A DNA stretch of 64,000 bases, taken from positions 2,297,001 to 2,361,000 of the forward strand of contig NC_013162.1 of assembly GCF_000023285.1 (NCBI RefSeq), written 5' to 3'. How positions within the stretch are numbered: position 1 is the stretch's first letter; each line of letters begins with the position of its first letter. A program made the translations under genes and the position numbers. The notes under the pieces are model-generated. The model was not told the DNA's origin, made no database searches, and was given only the letters and a program-made list of their open reading frames with translations. Positions 27,561-37,367 of this stretch are shown in pieces. The DNA is from Capnocytophaga ochracea DSM 7271 (GTDB taxonomy: Bacteria > Bacteroidota > Bacteroidia > Flavobacteriales > Flavobacteriaceae).

Positions 27561-28732
27561 TGGAATCCTTATCTCAACTATTACCACAAGAAGAACGATT
27601 AGCGGTAAGCAATGAACAAAAATCTCTGAAAATAGGACTTCCAAAAGAGCAAACCTTTCAGGAGCATCGCATTTGCTTAACTCCCGATGAAGTAGCGGTA
27701 TTAGTAGCTAATGGACATCAAATACTAATAGAGGCTGGGGCAGGGGAGGAGGCTCATTTTTCCGATACTGACTATAGTGAGGCAGGTGCCGAAATAGTAT
27801 ACGATACCCAAGAAGTATTCGCGTGTCCTATTGTGCTAAAAGTTCAACCGCCCACTACTGATGAACTTGCTTACTTTAATGCTCAATCTGTATTGTTGTC
27901 GGCTTTACAACTTAACACGCAAGATAAAACTTACTTCGAGACGCTTGCACAAAAGCAAATCACTGCCTTAGCTTTTGAATATATAAAGGACGAAGCAGAA
28001 AATCACCCTATACAGCAGTCGGTTGATGAGCTCACAGGTATCGCAGCTGTACTCACCGCCTCTGAACTGCTTGCAGAAGAAAACCGACTCTTGCTCGGCA
28101 ATATCACTGGAATACCGCCTACTGAAGTAGTGCTTTTGGGAGCAAATGAACTCACCAAAGCTGCTGCCAAAACTGCCTTAGGATTGGGTGCCAATGTAAA
28201 GATATTTGCTCCTTCTCTCACCGATTTGAGAAAACTACGCACACATTTGCCCTCCTCAGTATATACCGCTACTTTGCAACCTCAGTTACTCCGAGAAGCC
28301 TTAACACATTGCCACGTGCTTATAGGGGCTATGAGTGGAGAATGTCGCTCGCCCATAGTAGTAACCGAAGAGATGGTACAACAAATGAAGCGTGGTGCTG
28401 TGATAGTAGATGCTAGTATTGGCATAGGAGGCTGTATAGAAACCAGTAAGCTTACCACTTTAGAACAACTTACCTTTACAAAATACGAAGTAGTACATTG
28501 TGGAGTGCCTAATTTACCTTCCCGTTATGCTCATACAGCTTCAACTTTGCTCAGCAATATCCTATTATCTTACTTACTAAAAATAGGAGAGGAGGGAGGT
28601 GTAGAAAACCTTTTACAAATAGACAAAGGTTTTAGAAACGGACTCTATTCTTATCACGGAATCCTTACTCATCACAACATCTCCAAGTGGTTCGGATTGC
28701 CTTACAAACCTTTACATTTATTGTTTTTATAG
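27560..28732 (+). CDS. ald: Alanine dehydrogenase / PNT-type NAD(P)-binding protein
   Basis: 390 aa. The N-terminal AlaDH/PNT domain carries IGLPKEQTFQEHRICLTPDEVAVL (pyruvate- and proton-relay region with Lys/Arg/His) and the C-terminal half is a nucleotide-binding domain (VVLLGANELTKAAAKTALGLGANVKIF, VIVDASIGIGG). The glycine loop reads LGANELT rather than the usual GxGxxG, so cofactor binding may be atypical. Expected reaction: NAD-dependent interconversion of alanine with pyruvate and ammonia. It is translationally coupled to dnaA by the TGATG overlap and ends at an intrinsic terminator. Confidence 0.8.
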   Translation: MESLSQLLPQEERLAVSNEQKSLKIGLPKEQTFQEHRICLTPDEVAVLVANGHQILIEAGAGEEAHFSDTDYSEAGAEIVYDTQEVFACPIVLKVQPPTTDELAYFNAQSVLLSALQLNTQDKTYFETLAQKQITALAFEYIKDEAENHPIQQSVDELTGIAAVLTASELLAEENRLLLGNITGIPPTEVVLLGANELTKAAAKTALGLGANVKIFAPSLTDLRKLRTHLPSSVYTATLQPQLLREALTHCHVLIGAMSGECRSPIVVTEEMVQQMKRGAVIVDASIGIGGCIETSKLTTLEQLTFTKYEVVHCGVPNLPSRYAHTASTLLSNILLSYLLKIGEEGGVENLLQIDKGFRNGLYSYHGILTHHNISKWFGLPYKPLHLLFL

Positions 28733-28765
28733 ACACAGAATAAGTTTTCTTAATACTTTGATAAT

Positions 28766-28807
28766 AAAATGTCCGAGAAGTTACCTCTATAACTTCTCGG
28801 ACATTTT
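28766..28807. terminator. Bidirectional intrinsic terminator
   Basis: AAAATGTCCGAGAAGTT at 28766-28782 and its complement at 28791-28807 form 17 perfect base pairs around an 8-base loop, between the convergent ald and esterase genes. Confidence 0.9.
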
Positions 28808-28828
28808 GCTATTGTATTGTTTCTAACT

Positions 28829-30049
28829 TCAATTTTCTGTTTTGTTAAGACCTTCTAATACTGAATCAAAGAACAACAACATTTCGCGAGCGTGGTATTT
28901 GCCGTATTTGTTGAAAGTTGCTTGTGTTTTAGTATCGGGTTTCCAATCGAAGAAAGCGTGATTGGCACCTCCTACTTGTATATACTCCACCCTCTGACCG
29001 GCTTTGGAAAGGGCTCGTTCGTAAGCTTTAACCTCTTCATCTTTTATAAGTCCATCTTCTGAACCTCTAAACAACAATTGGGGTACTGTTCTTTTAGAAG
29101 CCTCTGGAATACTGTTGATAGGTGCAATTTCGTTTAAATAAGGATAGTCTTTAAAGCGATGGGTGAGCATTTCAGGGCGAAATACTCCATAGCTGGGTGC
29201 AGCAGCTTTGATAGCTTTAACCAACTCATTGCGCACTTGTGCCACAGTTTTCCCTTTAGGCATATAGGTAGGCATAAATTCGTAAACACCTTGCGTTTTA
29301 CCAAAACCTCTATCGCCTATGCGTTCTACAAAATTTGCTGCTGAAGCCGATAAATGTCCTCCCGCACTATCGCCCGTAAGAAGTAACTTACTGCTATCGC
29401 CTCCGTATTTAGCAGCGTTTTCAGCAATGTGTAACAAAGCCCCATACACATCTTCTATAATTTGGTGCAATTGAGTAGGAGTACTATCTCCGTCAAGTTT
29501 GTCTATCCAGCGATAATCAATGTTGAAAACCACATATCTGCCACTGTTTGCTAGTTCGCGTGCCAAACCTCTCATCACCGATTCAGTATTGGAGCTCCAT
29601 CCACCTCCGTGAATAATTACGATACAAGGTAGGTTTTGCTTACCTTTAGGACTATATACATCGTATTTCAGCGGTTTTACTCCCGGTTTAGCATAAACAA
29701 TATCTTGCACTACTTTCAGATTAGCTTCCGCTTTTCTAGGTATAAAACAAGCTCCTACATTCATATCTTTGTCTACTTTCACTTTGAACTCAGGTGTAGA
29801 CTGTTCATAAAACATAGCCCCCCACTGTTCTGGTAAGGAGTAATAACCACTATCAAAAATATAGCCAGTGGCAGGAGTTGCTTTGAGTGTAAGAACTGTG
29901 CCTGCTTTTACCATTCCGTCCTTAGGTAAAGTAGGACTAATAGTATACGAACCATTACGTGCCTCATCAGGCGTTACTTTGAATTTGTTTTGTGCTTGTA
30001 GCCCTACAACAAATAAGGTTATAGCACTGAATAGTATGCATTTTTTCAT
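28829..30049 (-). CDS. Secreted alpha/beta hydrolase (esterase/carbohydrate esterase-like)
   Basis: 406 aa with a signal peptide (CILFSAITLFVVGLQAQ). Residues about 25-105 are an all-beta repeat-like domain (TPDEARNGSYTISPTLPKDGMVKAGTVLTLKATPATGY). The hydrolase follows: oxyanion motif IHGGGWSS, nucleophile elbow GDSAGGHLS, a late acidic residue in RGSEDGLI and catalytic His in GGANHAFFDW. This HGGG/GDSAG pattern is that of HSL and BD-FAE-type esterases. The substrate is unknown; extracytoplasmic polysaccharide deacylation would be reasonable. Confidence 0.85.
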   Translation of the reverse strand: MKKCILFSAITLFVVGLQAQNKFKVTPDEARNGSYTISPTLPKDGMVKAGTVLTLKATPATGYIFDSGYYSLPEQWGAMFYEQSTPEFKVKVDKDMNVGACFIPRKAEANLKVVQDIVYAKPGVKPLKYDVYSPKGKQNLPCIVIIHGGGWSSNTESVMRGLARELANSGRYVVFNIDYRWIDKLDGDSTPTQLHQIIEDVYGALLHIAENAAKYGGDSSKLLLTGDSAGGHLSASAANFVERIGDRGFGKTQGVYEFMPTYMPKGKTVAQVRNELVKAIKAAAPSYGVFRPEMLTHRFKDYPYLNEIAPINSIPEASKRTVPQLLFRGSEDGLIKDEEVKAYERALSKAGQRVEYIQVGGANHAFFDWKPDTKTQATFNKYGKYHAREMLLFFDSVLEGLNKTEN

Positions 30050-30239
30050 ATATAGATAAATTAGTAATTTTACTTTTTATGACTTTTGTACTTAGTGTTG
30101 CGAGCATCTTTGATTACACCTTTCCAATTGTCAGATATTTAGGAAAACAACAAAGCTAAAGGTTCTACTTTATCTGAAATAATCTTTAATAAGGCTTGTT
30201 CGGAAGTACCAAAGTTGGACAAAAAACCATCGACCTTTA

Positions 30240-31538
30240 TTAATGACTAAAATAATATTCTAATACTTTTAGCTTAAAAATATATTGATATTTGGCTTTA
30301 ACAAAATCGTTTTGAGCATTCTCATACTGATATTTAGCTTGACTAAAATCAAAAGTATTCATTAAACCTACATTATGACGCTCTTGCGCATAACTAAACG
30401 CCTGTTGTTTTGCTTGTACCGTCTTTTCACTCGCTTCATATAGCTTTTTAGCATTCGAAGCATCATTATAGGCTTGATAAATGTTCTTCTCAGAAGTAAG
30501 TTCTGCTTGTTCTTTAGCAAATTGACTTTTTAAAAAATTTAATCGCTGACGTTTTACAGTTCCTAAAGTTGAAAATCCGTTAAAAATAGGAATATTAAGC
30601 GATAACCCTGCATACATACCTTTATTAGCATCAAGTTGTTGCCAAAAATCTTGCGCTTGCTTCTTACTCCATCGTGAACTATAACCCCATTGAGCAGAAA
30701 GACGCGGTGAATAAGCCGATTGTGATAAACGCAAACTATTTTGAGCTACTTGCATATTTGCTTCGGCTAATTTTACATCGCTCATTACCTCTTTGGCACG
30801 CTCATAAATCTCTTCAGGAGTTTTATTAAGAATATCAGCAGAAGGTTGCTCAAAAGCACTATCTGCAATATCAAAATCTCGATAGTTTTTTAACAAAAGT
30901 AATTGTGCCAAACCCATTTTGGCAATAAAGAGAGCGTTTTCGGTTGCTATTATTTGCTGTTCTTGTGTGAGCAGTTGTGCTTCGGCTTCATAAATATCTC
31001 CTTTGGGTAAAGATCCTGCACCAATAAGTTCACGGGTGCGCGTTAAACTTTCCTTTGAAATTTCTAACTGTGCTTTCAAATTCTTGATTTGTTCTTTATT
31101 GCTCAACACTTCAGCATAGGCATTGATAATCATCAGTACTATATCGTCTTTCATTTTATCTAACTGATATTGAGAAGCTATACGATTAAGTTCCGCCTGA
31201 TGTAACTTGCGCCAATTTTGTAGTCCTGCAAAAAGAGTAAGGTCTACGCTTACTCCTCCTGATGCCGATTGAAAGAAAGCATTTTCAAACTGATTGGTTA
31301 CAGGATTGATATTTTTTCCCTCATTTAAGTTATAAGATGCATTGCCATTCACCGAGGGCAAGAAACCTGCTTTGGCTTGCATTTTATCAATATCTGTGGC
31401 TTTTAAATCTATTTCCGATTGTTTAATAGATAGGTTATTTTCTTTGGCATACAGAATACAGTCGCTTAATGTCCACAGTTTTTGTGCTACTACTGAAAAA
31501 GGCAGTAAACAAAGTAAAAAAAATAACTTTTTCATCAT
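30240..31538 (-). CDS. TolC-family outer membrane efflux protein
   Basis: 432 aa with a signal peptide (KKLFFLLCLLPFSVVAQ). Two long helical halves with the TolC pattern: LSDCILYAKENNLSIKQSEIDLKATDIDKMQAKAGFLPSV in the first and LSLNIPIFNGF followed by a long Gln/Ala/Lys-rich coiled region in the second. It forms a trimeric outer-membrane channel. No inner-membrane pump or adaptor gene is adjacent in the window, so it is an isolated exit duct here. Start at 31538 or one codon later. Confidence 0.88.
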   Translation of the reverse strand: MMKKLFFLLCLLPFSVVAQKLWTLSDCILYAKENNLSIKQSEIDLKATDIDKMQAKAGFLPSVNGNASYNLNEGKNINPVTNQFENAFFQSASGGVSVDLTLFAGLQNWRKLHQAELNRIASQYQLDKMKDDIVLMIINAYAEVLSNKEQIKNLKAQLEISKESLTRTRELIGAGSLPKGDIYEAEAQLLTQEQQIIATENALFIAKMGLAQLLLLKNYRDFDIADSAFEQPSADILNKTPEEIYERAKEVMSDVKLAEANMQVAQNSLRLSQSAYSPRLSAQWGYSSRWSKKQAQDFWQQLDANKGMYAGLSLNIPIFNGFSTLGTVKRQRLNFLKSQFAKEQAELTSEKNIYQAYNDASNAKKLYEASEKTVQAKQQAFSYAQERHNVGLMNTFDFSQAKYQYENAQNDFVKAKYQYIFKLKVLEYYFSH

Positions 31539-31630
31539 TTTGTTCTATTCAATAAGTTTGATATTATATATAGTTCCTGAATTATTATACATACAAAGTA
31601 ATTCGTTCTTAACTATTTATCATTACAAAA

Positions 31631-31670
31631 AATACCTTGTTAGGACGCACTGCCTAACAAGGTATTTTTT
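31631..31670 (-). terminator. Intrinsic terminator after the coiled-coil gene
   Basis: AATACCTTGTTAGG (31631-31644) pairs perfectly with CCTAACAAGGTATT (31653-31666), 14 bp around an 8-base loop. A T-run follows on the minus strand. Confidence 0.88.
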
Positions 31671-31671
31671 C

Positions 31672-31983
31672 TTATCGTTTGTCCTCAATACCAAATTCTT
31701 TCCATTGTGTTTGAGGAATATCAATTTTTATGAGTTTTTTAATGAAAGATACTTTACTTTCTATTTCGGTAATAGTCTTACTAAGCTCTTGAGTCTTAGT
31801 TTTGAGGTCGGCTTTGAGTTTTTCTTGCTCGCTGTTGAGTGTTTCCATCTTCTTGCGGAGTTCTTCAAGCTTGGTAATGTCTTCGGCTTTCACGCCCAAA
31901 GGCAATTTGTCATTACGACCTTTTAACCCGTCAATCATCACTTGTGATTCGACTAGATTAGTTGAATAAGTTTTCTTTGCCAT
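31672..31983 (-). CDS. Small coiled-coil protein with a repeat-rich leader
   Basis: 103 aa. No signal peptide or membrane segment. Residues about 35-85 form a continuous heptad-like, Lys/Glu-rich coiled coil (TKLEELRKKMETLNSEQEKLKADLKTKTQELSKT). I do not recognise a function. It has an exact consensus promoter about 260 bases upstream, a leader with 42-bp tandem palindromic units, and its own terminator, so it is a single, possibly strongly regulated gene. Confidence 0.65.
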   Translation of the reverse strand: MAKKTYSTNLVESQVMIDGLKGRNDKLPLGVKAEDITKLEELRKKMETLNSEQEKLKADLKTKTQELSKTITEIESKVSFIKKLIKIDIPQTQWKEFGIEDKR

Positions 31984-32012
31984 AAGATTGTCAATTAAAT
32001 TTTATGAGATAA

Positions 32013-32211
32013 TTACTTGTTTTATTTGTTTCCTATATAGGAAATCGTTTTACTGAGATAGTTTTTTCAGTTCCCAACATAGGAAATCATTTTCCCGAGA
32101 TAGTTTATTTAGTTTTCTATATGAGAAAACGTTTTACTGAGATAGTTTTTTTAATTCTCTATATAGGAAATTGTTTTCCCCAGATAGTTTTCTCTTCTTT
32201 TATATAAGAAG
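32013..32211 (-). repeat. 42-bp tandem units, each with a palindrome, in the leader of the coiled-coil gene
   Basis: GAGATAG-type unit starts occur at 32055, 32097, 32139 and 32181 (the last as CAGATAG), exactly 42 bases apart, with a less regular unit before them. Each carries a palindrome: TTTCCTATATAGGAAA (32029-32044, perfect), TTCCCAACATAGGAA (32071-32085), TTTTCTATATGAGAAAA (32113-32129), TTCTCTATATAGGAAA (32155-32170) and CTTCTTTTATATAAGAAG (32194-32211). In the third and fifth, left-arm changes are matched in the right arm. The array lies between the predicted transcription start (about 32234, minus) and the ATG at 31983. Confidence 0.85.
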
Positions 32212-32240
32212 CAGAAAAAGTACTTTTTGAAATTTCTCTG

Positions 32241-32271
32241 CAAAGGTATGTATTATTTTTTAATAAACAAA
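32241..32271 (-). promoter_or_regulatory. Promoter for the coiled-coil gene
   Basis: On the minus strand: TTTG at 32268-32271, a 19-base spacer, TACCTTTG at 32241-32248. Predicts a leader of about 250 nt. Confidence 0.7.
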
Positions 32272-32339
32272 AGAAAAAGATTATTTATCGTAGAAAATCT
32301 TTCATTAATAGAAAAAAATGTGATAAATAAGAAAACTTT

Positions 32340-33614
32340 TCATATCAGTTGAGCCAACCGCTGAGTAAGGGCTTTACGGCTGTATTGTTCTACTTCTTTG
32401 GGGTTGGTTTTAAGTGTTTTATGTTGGAATTGATGATAAAACTCTACTATTTTGGCTTTCATCTGAGAGGCATCGGTATATCCTACAAAAGTACCTGTTT
32501 GTGTTTCAGTGAGAATAGGTGTAACATCCCAGTTATGAGGTCCTATGGCGAGAATAGGTCGCCCTGAAATCATATATTCAAACAGTTTACCCGGAATAAT
32601 ACCTTGTGTTTCTTCGGAATCTATTTCGATGAGCAACAATACTTGCGATTGCTTTTGCAAACCAATAGCTTCTTGATGGCTAATATAACCTTTATTAATA
32701 TAATAAGGTGTAAGTCCGTTATGGCGAATATCTTCTTCGATTTCTTCACTTACTTTGCCTGCAAAACAAAGTGTGAAATCTTCGGCAAAATGAGGTTCTT
32801 CGCGTACTAATTCGGCTAATATTTTCCACAGTATTTTGGGGTTTCTATCTGATAATAAGGAACCTATGTGCGAAATAAGGAATTTATTGGATAGGGGAGG
32901 GGTGATTGTTTTTTCCTCGTCGTAACCATTGGTAATCACCTCAATAGGAGTATTGGTAAGCTGCTGAAAGTCTTTTTGCGTCTTGAAACTTGTTGTAATC
33001 ACCAAGTCTGATTGTTGTAACACTTCTTTTTCCCAATAATGCTGACGTTTATCTGCCCATTTAGTAAGGCGTAAATCTTTGTAATAACCAATAGTTGTCC
33101 ACGGGTCGCGGAAATCGCTAATCCATTTGAGGTGGGGAATTTGTTTCTTTAACTCATAACCTATAAGGTGTACGCTGTGAGGAGGCGAAGTGGTGATAAT
33201 AGTTTCTATCTGGTTTTCTTTTATAAACTTATTCAGATACTTTACAGAAGGTTTGACCCAGAATTTACGAGCATCGGGAATAAAGAAATTACCACGTATC
33301 CAAAGTAATACTTTATCTAAAATAGAAACTTTTTTGCGCGGAATGATACCCGAACTAATCTTTTGGGTTTTCTTTTTAGAGAACAACGAAGCCCAAGCAT
33401 AAGGTTCCCATATAGGATGTTTAATAATTTGTATATCAGTAGGCAAATCGTTTCCTATTTCATTGTCGATGATAGGATAAGTTGGGTTTTCAGGAATATA
33501 TACAATAGGTTCTATATTAAAATCTCGTAAATATTTTACGAATTTTAACCAACGTTGTACACCAGGTCCGCCAGCAGGCGCCCAATAATAAGTGATGATA
33601 AGTACCTTTCTCAT
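32340..33614 (-). CDS. Family 4-like (GT-B) glycosyltransferase
   Basis: 424 aa. N-terminal GT-B half starting RKVLIITYYWAPAGGPGVQRWLKFVKYL with the glycine-rich acceptor loop, and ISDFRDPWTTIGYYKDLR, common in Bacteroidetes cell-surface glycosyltransferases. The C-terminal donor half has HIGSLLSDRNP and PGKLFEYMISGRPILAIGP, the nucleotide-sugar binding region. The acceptor is unknown. It stands upstream of the repeat-containing leader of the coiled-coil gene. Confidence 0.85.
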   Translation of the reverse strand: MRKVLIITYYWAPAGGPGVQRWLKFVKYLRDFNIEPIVYIPENPTYPIIDNEIGNDLPTDIQIIKHPIWEPYAWASLFSKKKTQKISSGIIPRKKVSILDKVLLWIRGNFFIPDARKFWVKPSVKYLNKFIKENQIETIITTSPPHSVHLIGYELKKQIPHLKWISDFRDPWTTIGYYKDLRLTKWADKRQHYWEKEVLQQSDLVITTSFKTQKDFQQLTNTPIEVITNGYDEEKTITPPLSNKFLISHIGSLLSDRNPKILWKILAELVREEPHFAEDFTLCFAGKVSEEIEEDIRHNGLTPYYINKGYISHQEAIGLQKQSQVLLLIEIDSEETQGIIPGKLFEYMISGRPILAIGPHNWDVTPILTETQTGTFVGYTDASQMKAKIVEFYHQFQHKTLKTNPKEVEQYSRKALTQRLAQLI

Positions 33615-33680
33615 ATCTTTTTCCCTATCTGTTATTTGACATAATATACATTATAACCATTTTACAATAGGTGTTTTTTT

Positions 33681-34874
33681 CTATGAAATAACACCGCTAC
33701 CCACTAATTCATCTCCGCTATACCAGGCAGCAAATTGTCCCTCAGTAATAGCACTTTGGGGTTCTGAAAAATGAATATACAAACCGTTTTCGACTTTGTA
33801 TAAAACCGCTTTCTGTAATGGCTGACGATAGCGTATACGTACCATAAACTCTTTCGATTCATATATTTTTAATGCCAAATCTTCTCGAATCCAATGTTCA
33901 TCAGGGGTTGCTATAAACAAAGCACTGCGGAACAATCCGCGATGTGTGTGTCCTTGTCCTGTATAGATGATATTCTTTTCGATATCAGTTTCTATAATGA
34001 ACAAAGGTTCTTTGGTTCCTCCCACATTTAAGCCTTTGCGTTGCCCTTTAGTAAAATAATGAGCCCCTTGATGGATACCTACTTTTTTACCGTTTTCGGG
34101 TTGATACACAAAACGTTGTGACAAATACTCCAATTCGTCTTCATAAGTTTCAAAAGTGCGTGGCATATCAAAGTCAGTATATCCTTTCCAATCATTGGGG
34201 ATTTCAATAATATCGCCTTGTTTGGGTTGTAGCTTTTGTTGTAGGAACTCGGGTAAACGTACTTTTCCTACAAAGCAAAGTCCCTGAGAATCTTTTTTAT
34301 CAGCGGTTATCAAATCTTGGGCTTTAGCAATGGCTCTCACTTCCGATTTCTGCAATTCTCCAACAGGAAAAAGTGCTTTACTAAGTTGGTCTTGTGAAAG
34401 CTGACATAGGAAATACGATTGGTCTTTATTTTCATCTTTCCCCGATAGTAATCGGTAGATTTTTCCACCTTTTATCTCTATTTCTTCTTTGCGACAATAG
34501 TGTCCTGTTGCTACGTAATCGGCGCCTAAACTAAGGGCGAGCTTCATAAAGACATCAAACTTGATTTCGCGATTACACAACACATCGGGATTAGGTGTTC
34601 TGCCGTGTTCATATTCATTGAACATATAATCGACAATACGGGCTTTGTAGGGTTCACTCATATCCACCGTTTGAAATGGAATACCGAGCTTTTCGGCTAC
34701 TAAAAGCGCATCGTTACTATCTTCTAACCAAGGACATTCATCTGAAATAGTAACCGAATCATCGTGCCAATTCTTCATAAAAAGTCCTATCACTTCATAC
34801 CCTTGTTCTTTTAACAAATAGGCTGCTACACTACTGTCTACCCCTCCGCTAAGTCCTACTACTACTCTTTTCAT
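33681..34874 (-). CDS. mnmA: tRNA-specific 2-thiouridylase MnmA
   Basis: 397 aa. PP-loop [13 protein letters not shown] at residues 9-21, the catalytic Cys pair in [12 protein letters not shown] and [13 protein letters not shown], and the ATGHYCRK segment. The C-terminal beta domain ([16 protein letters not shown]) is present. It thiolates U34 of Lys, Glu and Gln tRNAs. The gene starts 2 bases after the stop of gldG, so it is probably co-transcribed with gldFG. Confidence 0.96.
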   Translation of the reverse strand: MKRVVVGLSGGVDSSVAAYLLKEQGYEVIGLFMKNWHDDSVTISDECPWLEDSNDALLVAEKLGIPFQTVDMSEPYKARIVDYMFNEYEHGRTPNPDVLCNREIKFDVFMKLALSLGADYVATGHYCRKEEIEIKGGKIYRLLSGKDENKDQSYFLCQLSQDQLSKALFPVGELQKSEVRAIAKAQDLITADKKDSQGLCFVGKVRLPEFLQQKLQPKQGDIIEIPNDWKGYTDFDMPRTFETYEDELEYLSQRFVYQPENGKKVGIHQGAHYFTKGQRKGLNVGGTKEPLFIIETDIEKNIIYTGQGHTHRGLFRSALFIATPDEHWIREDLALKIYESKEFMVRIRYRQPLQKAVLYKVENGLYIHFSEPQSAITEGQFAAWYSGDELVGSGVIS

Positions 34875-34876
34875 TT

Positions 34877-36565
34877 TTATTCTTTCTTTATGTTCTTCTT
34901 CCTATAAAAATATAATATTGAAAGCATTACCAATATCAAAAGCAATAATGGATACACAAATACTTTTACTTGCCAACTGCTGGCACTTTCGGCTACTTTT
35001 TCCTTATCTAAGAAAGCCAATTGTACTTTCTTATTACGCAAACTCAAAAACTCAGTATCGTCTAAGAGGTAATTTAAAGCATTCTGCAAGAAAGCTTTAT
35101 TGTCATAATATTTGTTTGTCCATTTATCAAATCCAAGTTCTAAGGGAATATTATTTTTGCTATCGATATCGTTTTTGATAATATCGCCATCGGCTACTAC
35201 AAGCATTTTAGTAGGCTTGCTTCTATCGGATTTTTCTTTGAGGTTTATGGGGTGAATACGATCTTTATAAACTGAGTTAAACTCTCCTTCCAAAAGTACT
35301 GCTAAGGGAATATTTCCGTGTTTGTAGGCTTCTTTATTCTGGTTATTAGGGTCAATACGTAAGTTAATTTCACGTGGAGTGCCATCAGCTTTTGAGAAAG
35401 GCGAACTAGTGAGAAGAACTGTTTTCTTCACACCGTTTTTCAGCGTGTCGATGCTATTGGCAAACTGAAACCTCACCGCATCTAGATGATTGTTGATAAG
35501 GTGATTATTACCTGAAAGCACCAATGGATTATACACCCAAGGGATAGGCATATAACGGGTTTGAGAGCCATCGCCAGTAGCTACTATGATTTCAGAAAAA
35601 TACAAATCGTTTACTAAGGTGTAATTAATGCGGAACCCATATTGGAAAAACATATCGGTAAGGTTCAGATTGATAGGCATAGCCATTGTCATTCCGCCTG
35701 TTTTATACATATCTTCTAAGGAAACTGCTACATTGTCAATCAGCCATAAGGCACAACCGCCATTCATTATATATTGGTCTACTACCTGCTTTTGGGCATC
35801 AGTAAAAGGCTCGGTAGGCTTAGGTACAAGTAGTAAATCAAACTTTTCGAGGTCATGTAGAGTTTTTTCAGGATTGGTTGCTACTGAATCGAGAGTGAAA
35901 GGTGCTATAAAGTAGTATTCGCGCGCTGTTTTGAGGAAGTCGGCCATATAGATATCTTCCAGCGCACCATTACTTCTGAGCACTGCAATTTTCTTCTTCT
36001 TGTCCAACGTAAACTTATAGAGCGCATCGGTAAAATTGTATTCCAATTTCTGTACCGAGTTTTGTACCTGTTCTTGGTCAGTAGAGCCGAGTTTGTTCAC
36101 AAAGAGGCGTACACGCTCACTCTTCTTGCCATCACTAATTACTGCCCAAGGGAAAATATACTCAATAGAAGATTTTCCTGCTTCATTTTGAGTGATTTGC
36201 AAGGGTTGATAGCCATTGTTTATCAGTTCTTGAATCACACTTTCGGGGTGCTCCTCCCCTTCTAATGGGTTTACAAAATTGACGATAATATTGTTATTGG
36301 TAGCTGCATACTCGTCTAATAACTGAATCGTTTCAGTCTGTAATTTCTTAAATTCGGTAGGGATATTGCCTTTTAGCAATACATCAATCACGATAGGATT
36401 CTGTATTTTAGCAAGCGTTTTCTTGCTCACCTCAGAGAGCGTATAACGTTTGTCTTGTGTGAGGTCTATCCGCGTATGCCATTGCTTGGCAATATAATTG
36501 ACTGCAAGGAGGCACACCAAGGCTATAAGCACCTTGATAACAGTGTTTTGAAAGAGTTTTTTCAT
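34877..36565 (-). CDS. gldG: GldG, gliding motility-associated ABC transporter component
   Basis: 562 aa. One N-terminal membrane helix ([18 protein letters not shown]), a long periplasmic-type ABC_transp_aux region ([53 protein letters not shown]) and a C-terminal helix ([20 protein letters not shown]). Together with GldF and the ATPase GldA (not in this window) it forms the transporter required for gliding in Flavobacterium. It overlaps gldF by 4 bases (ATGA). Confidence 0.9.
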   Translation of the reverse strand: MKKLFQNTVIKVLIALVCLLAVNYIAKQWHTRIDLTQDKRYTLSEVSKKTLAKIQNPIVIDVLLKGNIPTEFKKLQTETIQLLDEYAATNNNIIVNFVNPLEGEEHPESVIQELINNGYQPLQITQNEAGKSSIEYIFPWAVISDGKKSERVRLFVNKLGSTDQEQVQNSVQKLEYNFTDALYKFTLDKKKKIAVLRSNGALEDIYMADFLKTAREYYFIAPFTLDSVATNPEKTLHDLEKFDLLLVPKPTEPFTDAQKQVVDQYIMNGGCALWLIDNVAVSLEDMYKTGGMTMAMPINLNLTDMFFQYGFRINYTLVNDLYFSEIIVATGDGSQTRYMPIPWVYNPLVLSGNNHLINNHLDAVRFQFANSIDTLKNGVKKTVLLTSSPFSKADGTPREINLRIDPNNQNKEAYKHGNIPLAVLLEGEFNSVYKDRIHPINLKEKSDRSKPTKMLVVADGDIIKNDIDSKNNIPLELGFDKWTNKYYDNKAFLQNALNYLLDDTEFLSLRNKKVQLAFLDKEKVAESASSWQVKVFVYPLLLLILVMLSILYFYRKKNIKKE

Positions 36566-37281
36566 CGTTTGTAAGCTTTGAGTGATAAGGTAGTGAGGTA
36601 TATGAAAAATAAGATAACAGAGAGGAAATACAAGATATTTCGGGTGTCGAGTACTCCCCTACTGATAGCGTCGAAATGCGTTTGAAAGCCCACTCCAACG
36701 AAATCATCGGGGGCTACAAAAGCGATAAGCTGGTCGATGCCAAAAAAGAAAAAGAAGCATAGAAAGGCAGCTAACACAAAGGAAATGATTTGATTACTAC
36801 TTATGGACGACGCCCATAAGCCCACTGCTGCAAAGGTGGCTACCAGTAAAAACAAGGCAATGTAAGAACCCACGGTGCCTGCTATATCTAAGTTGCCTAC
36901 GGGGTTGCCCAATACCCATACCATATATACGTATAAGACTGATGGCAAGAGGATTACAAGGAGCAAGAAGAGGATACCCAAATACTTGCCGAGCACCATT
37001 TGCAGAGTGCTGACTGGCTTAGTGAACAAAAGGGCTAACATACCGCTTTTTTTCTCCTCGGAGATGCTTCTCATTGTAAGGGCAGGTACTAAAAAGACGA
37101 AAAACCAAGACGAAAGACGGAAAAAGGGCAACAAATCGGCAAAACCAGCGTTGAAAATGTTGTAATCTGTTTTAAAGACCCATAAGAACAATCCGTTAAG
37201 CACAATAAAGAGCCCAATGATAGTAAGACCAATGGGAGAAGTGAAGAAATAACGGATTTCTTTTTTGAATAGTGCGTACAT
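36562..37281 (-). CDS. gldF: GldF, gliding motility-associated ABC transporter permease
   Basis: 239 aa with six hydrophobic segments, an ABC-2-type permease. It begins MYALFKKEIRYFFTSPIGLTIIGLFIVLNGLFLWVF, the usual GldF start, and carries ALTMRSISEEKKSGMLALLFTKPVSTLQMVLGKYLG, the cytoplasmic coupling region of ABC-2 permeases. First gene of a gldF-gldG-mnmA run. Its presence supports a gliding or formerly gliding Flavobacteriaceae host. Confidence 0.9.
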   Translation of the reverse strand: MYALFKKEIRYFFTSPIGLTIIGLFIVLNGLFLWVFKTDYNIFNAGFADLLPFFRLSSWFFVFLVPALTMRSISEEKKSGMLALLFTKPVSTLQMVLGKYLGILFLLLVILLPSVLYVYMVWVLGNPVGNLDIAGTVGSYIALFLLVATFAAVGLWASSISSNQIISFVLAAFLCFFFFFGIDQLIAFVAPDDFVGVGFQTHFDAISRGVLDTRNILYFLSVILFFIYLTTLSLKAYKR

Positions 37282-37359
37282 TTTTATAGTTAAGAGTTAA
37301 GAGTTAAGAAGTAAAGAGTTGTGATTACTTACCTTTATTCTTAGTGATTTTTCAGCGTG

Positions 37360-37367
37360 CAAAAGTA
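37360..37367 (-). promoter_or_regulatory. -7 element for gldF
   Basis: TACTTTTG on the minus strand, 78 bases before the gldF ATG. No -33 match. Confidence 0.4.

Noticed and set aside
31342-31926. 194-aa plus-strand frame
   Set aside because: Antisense to tolC and the coiled-coil gene and crosses the terminator hairpin; phenylalanine-rich shadow translation.
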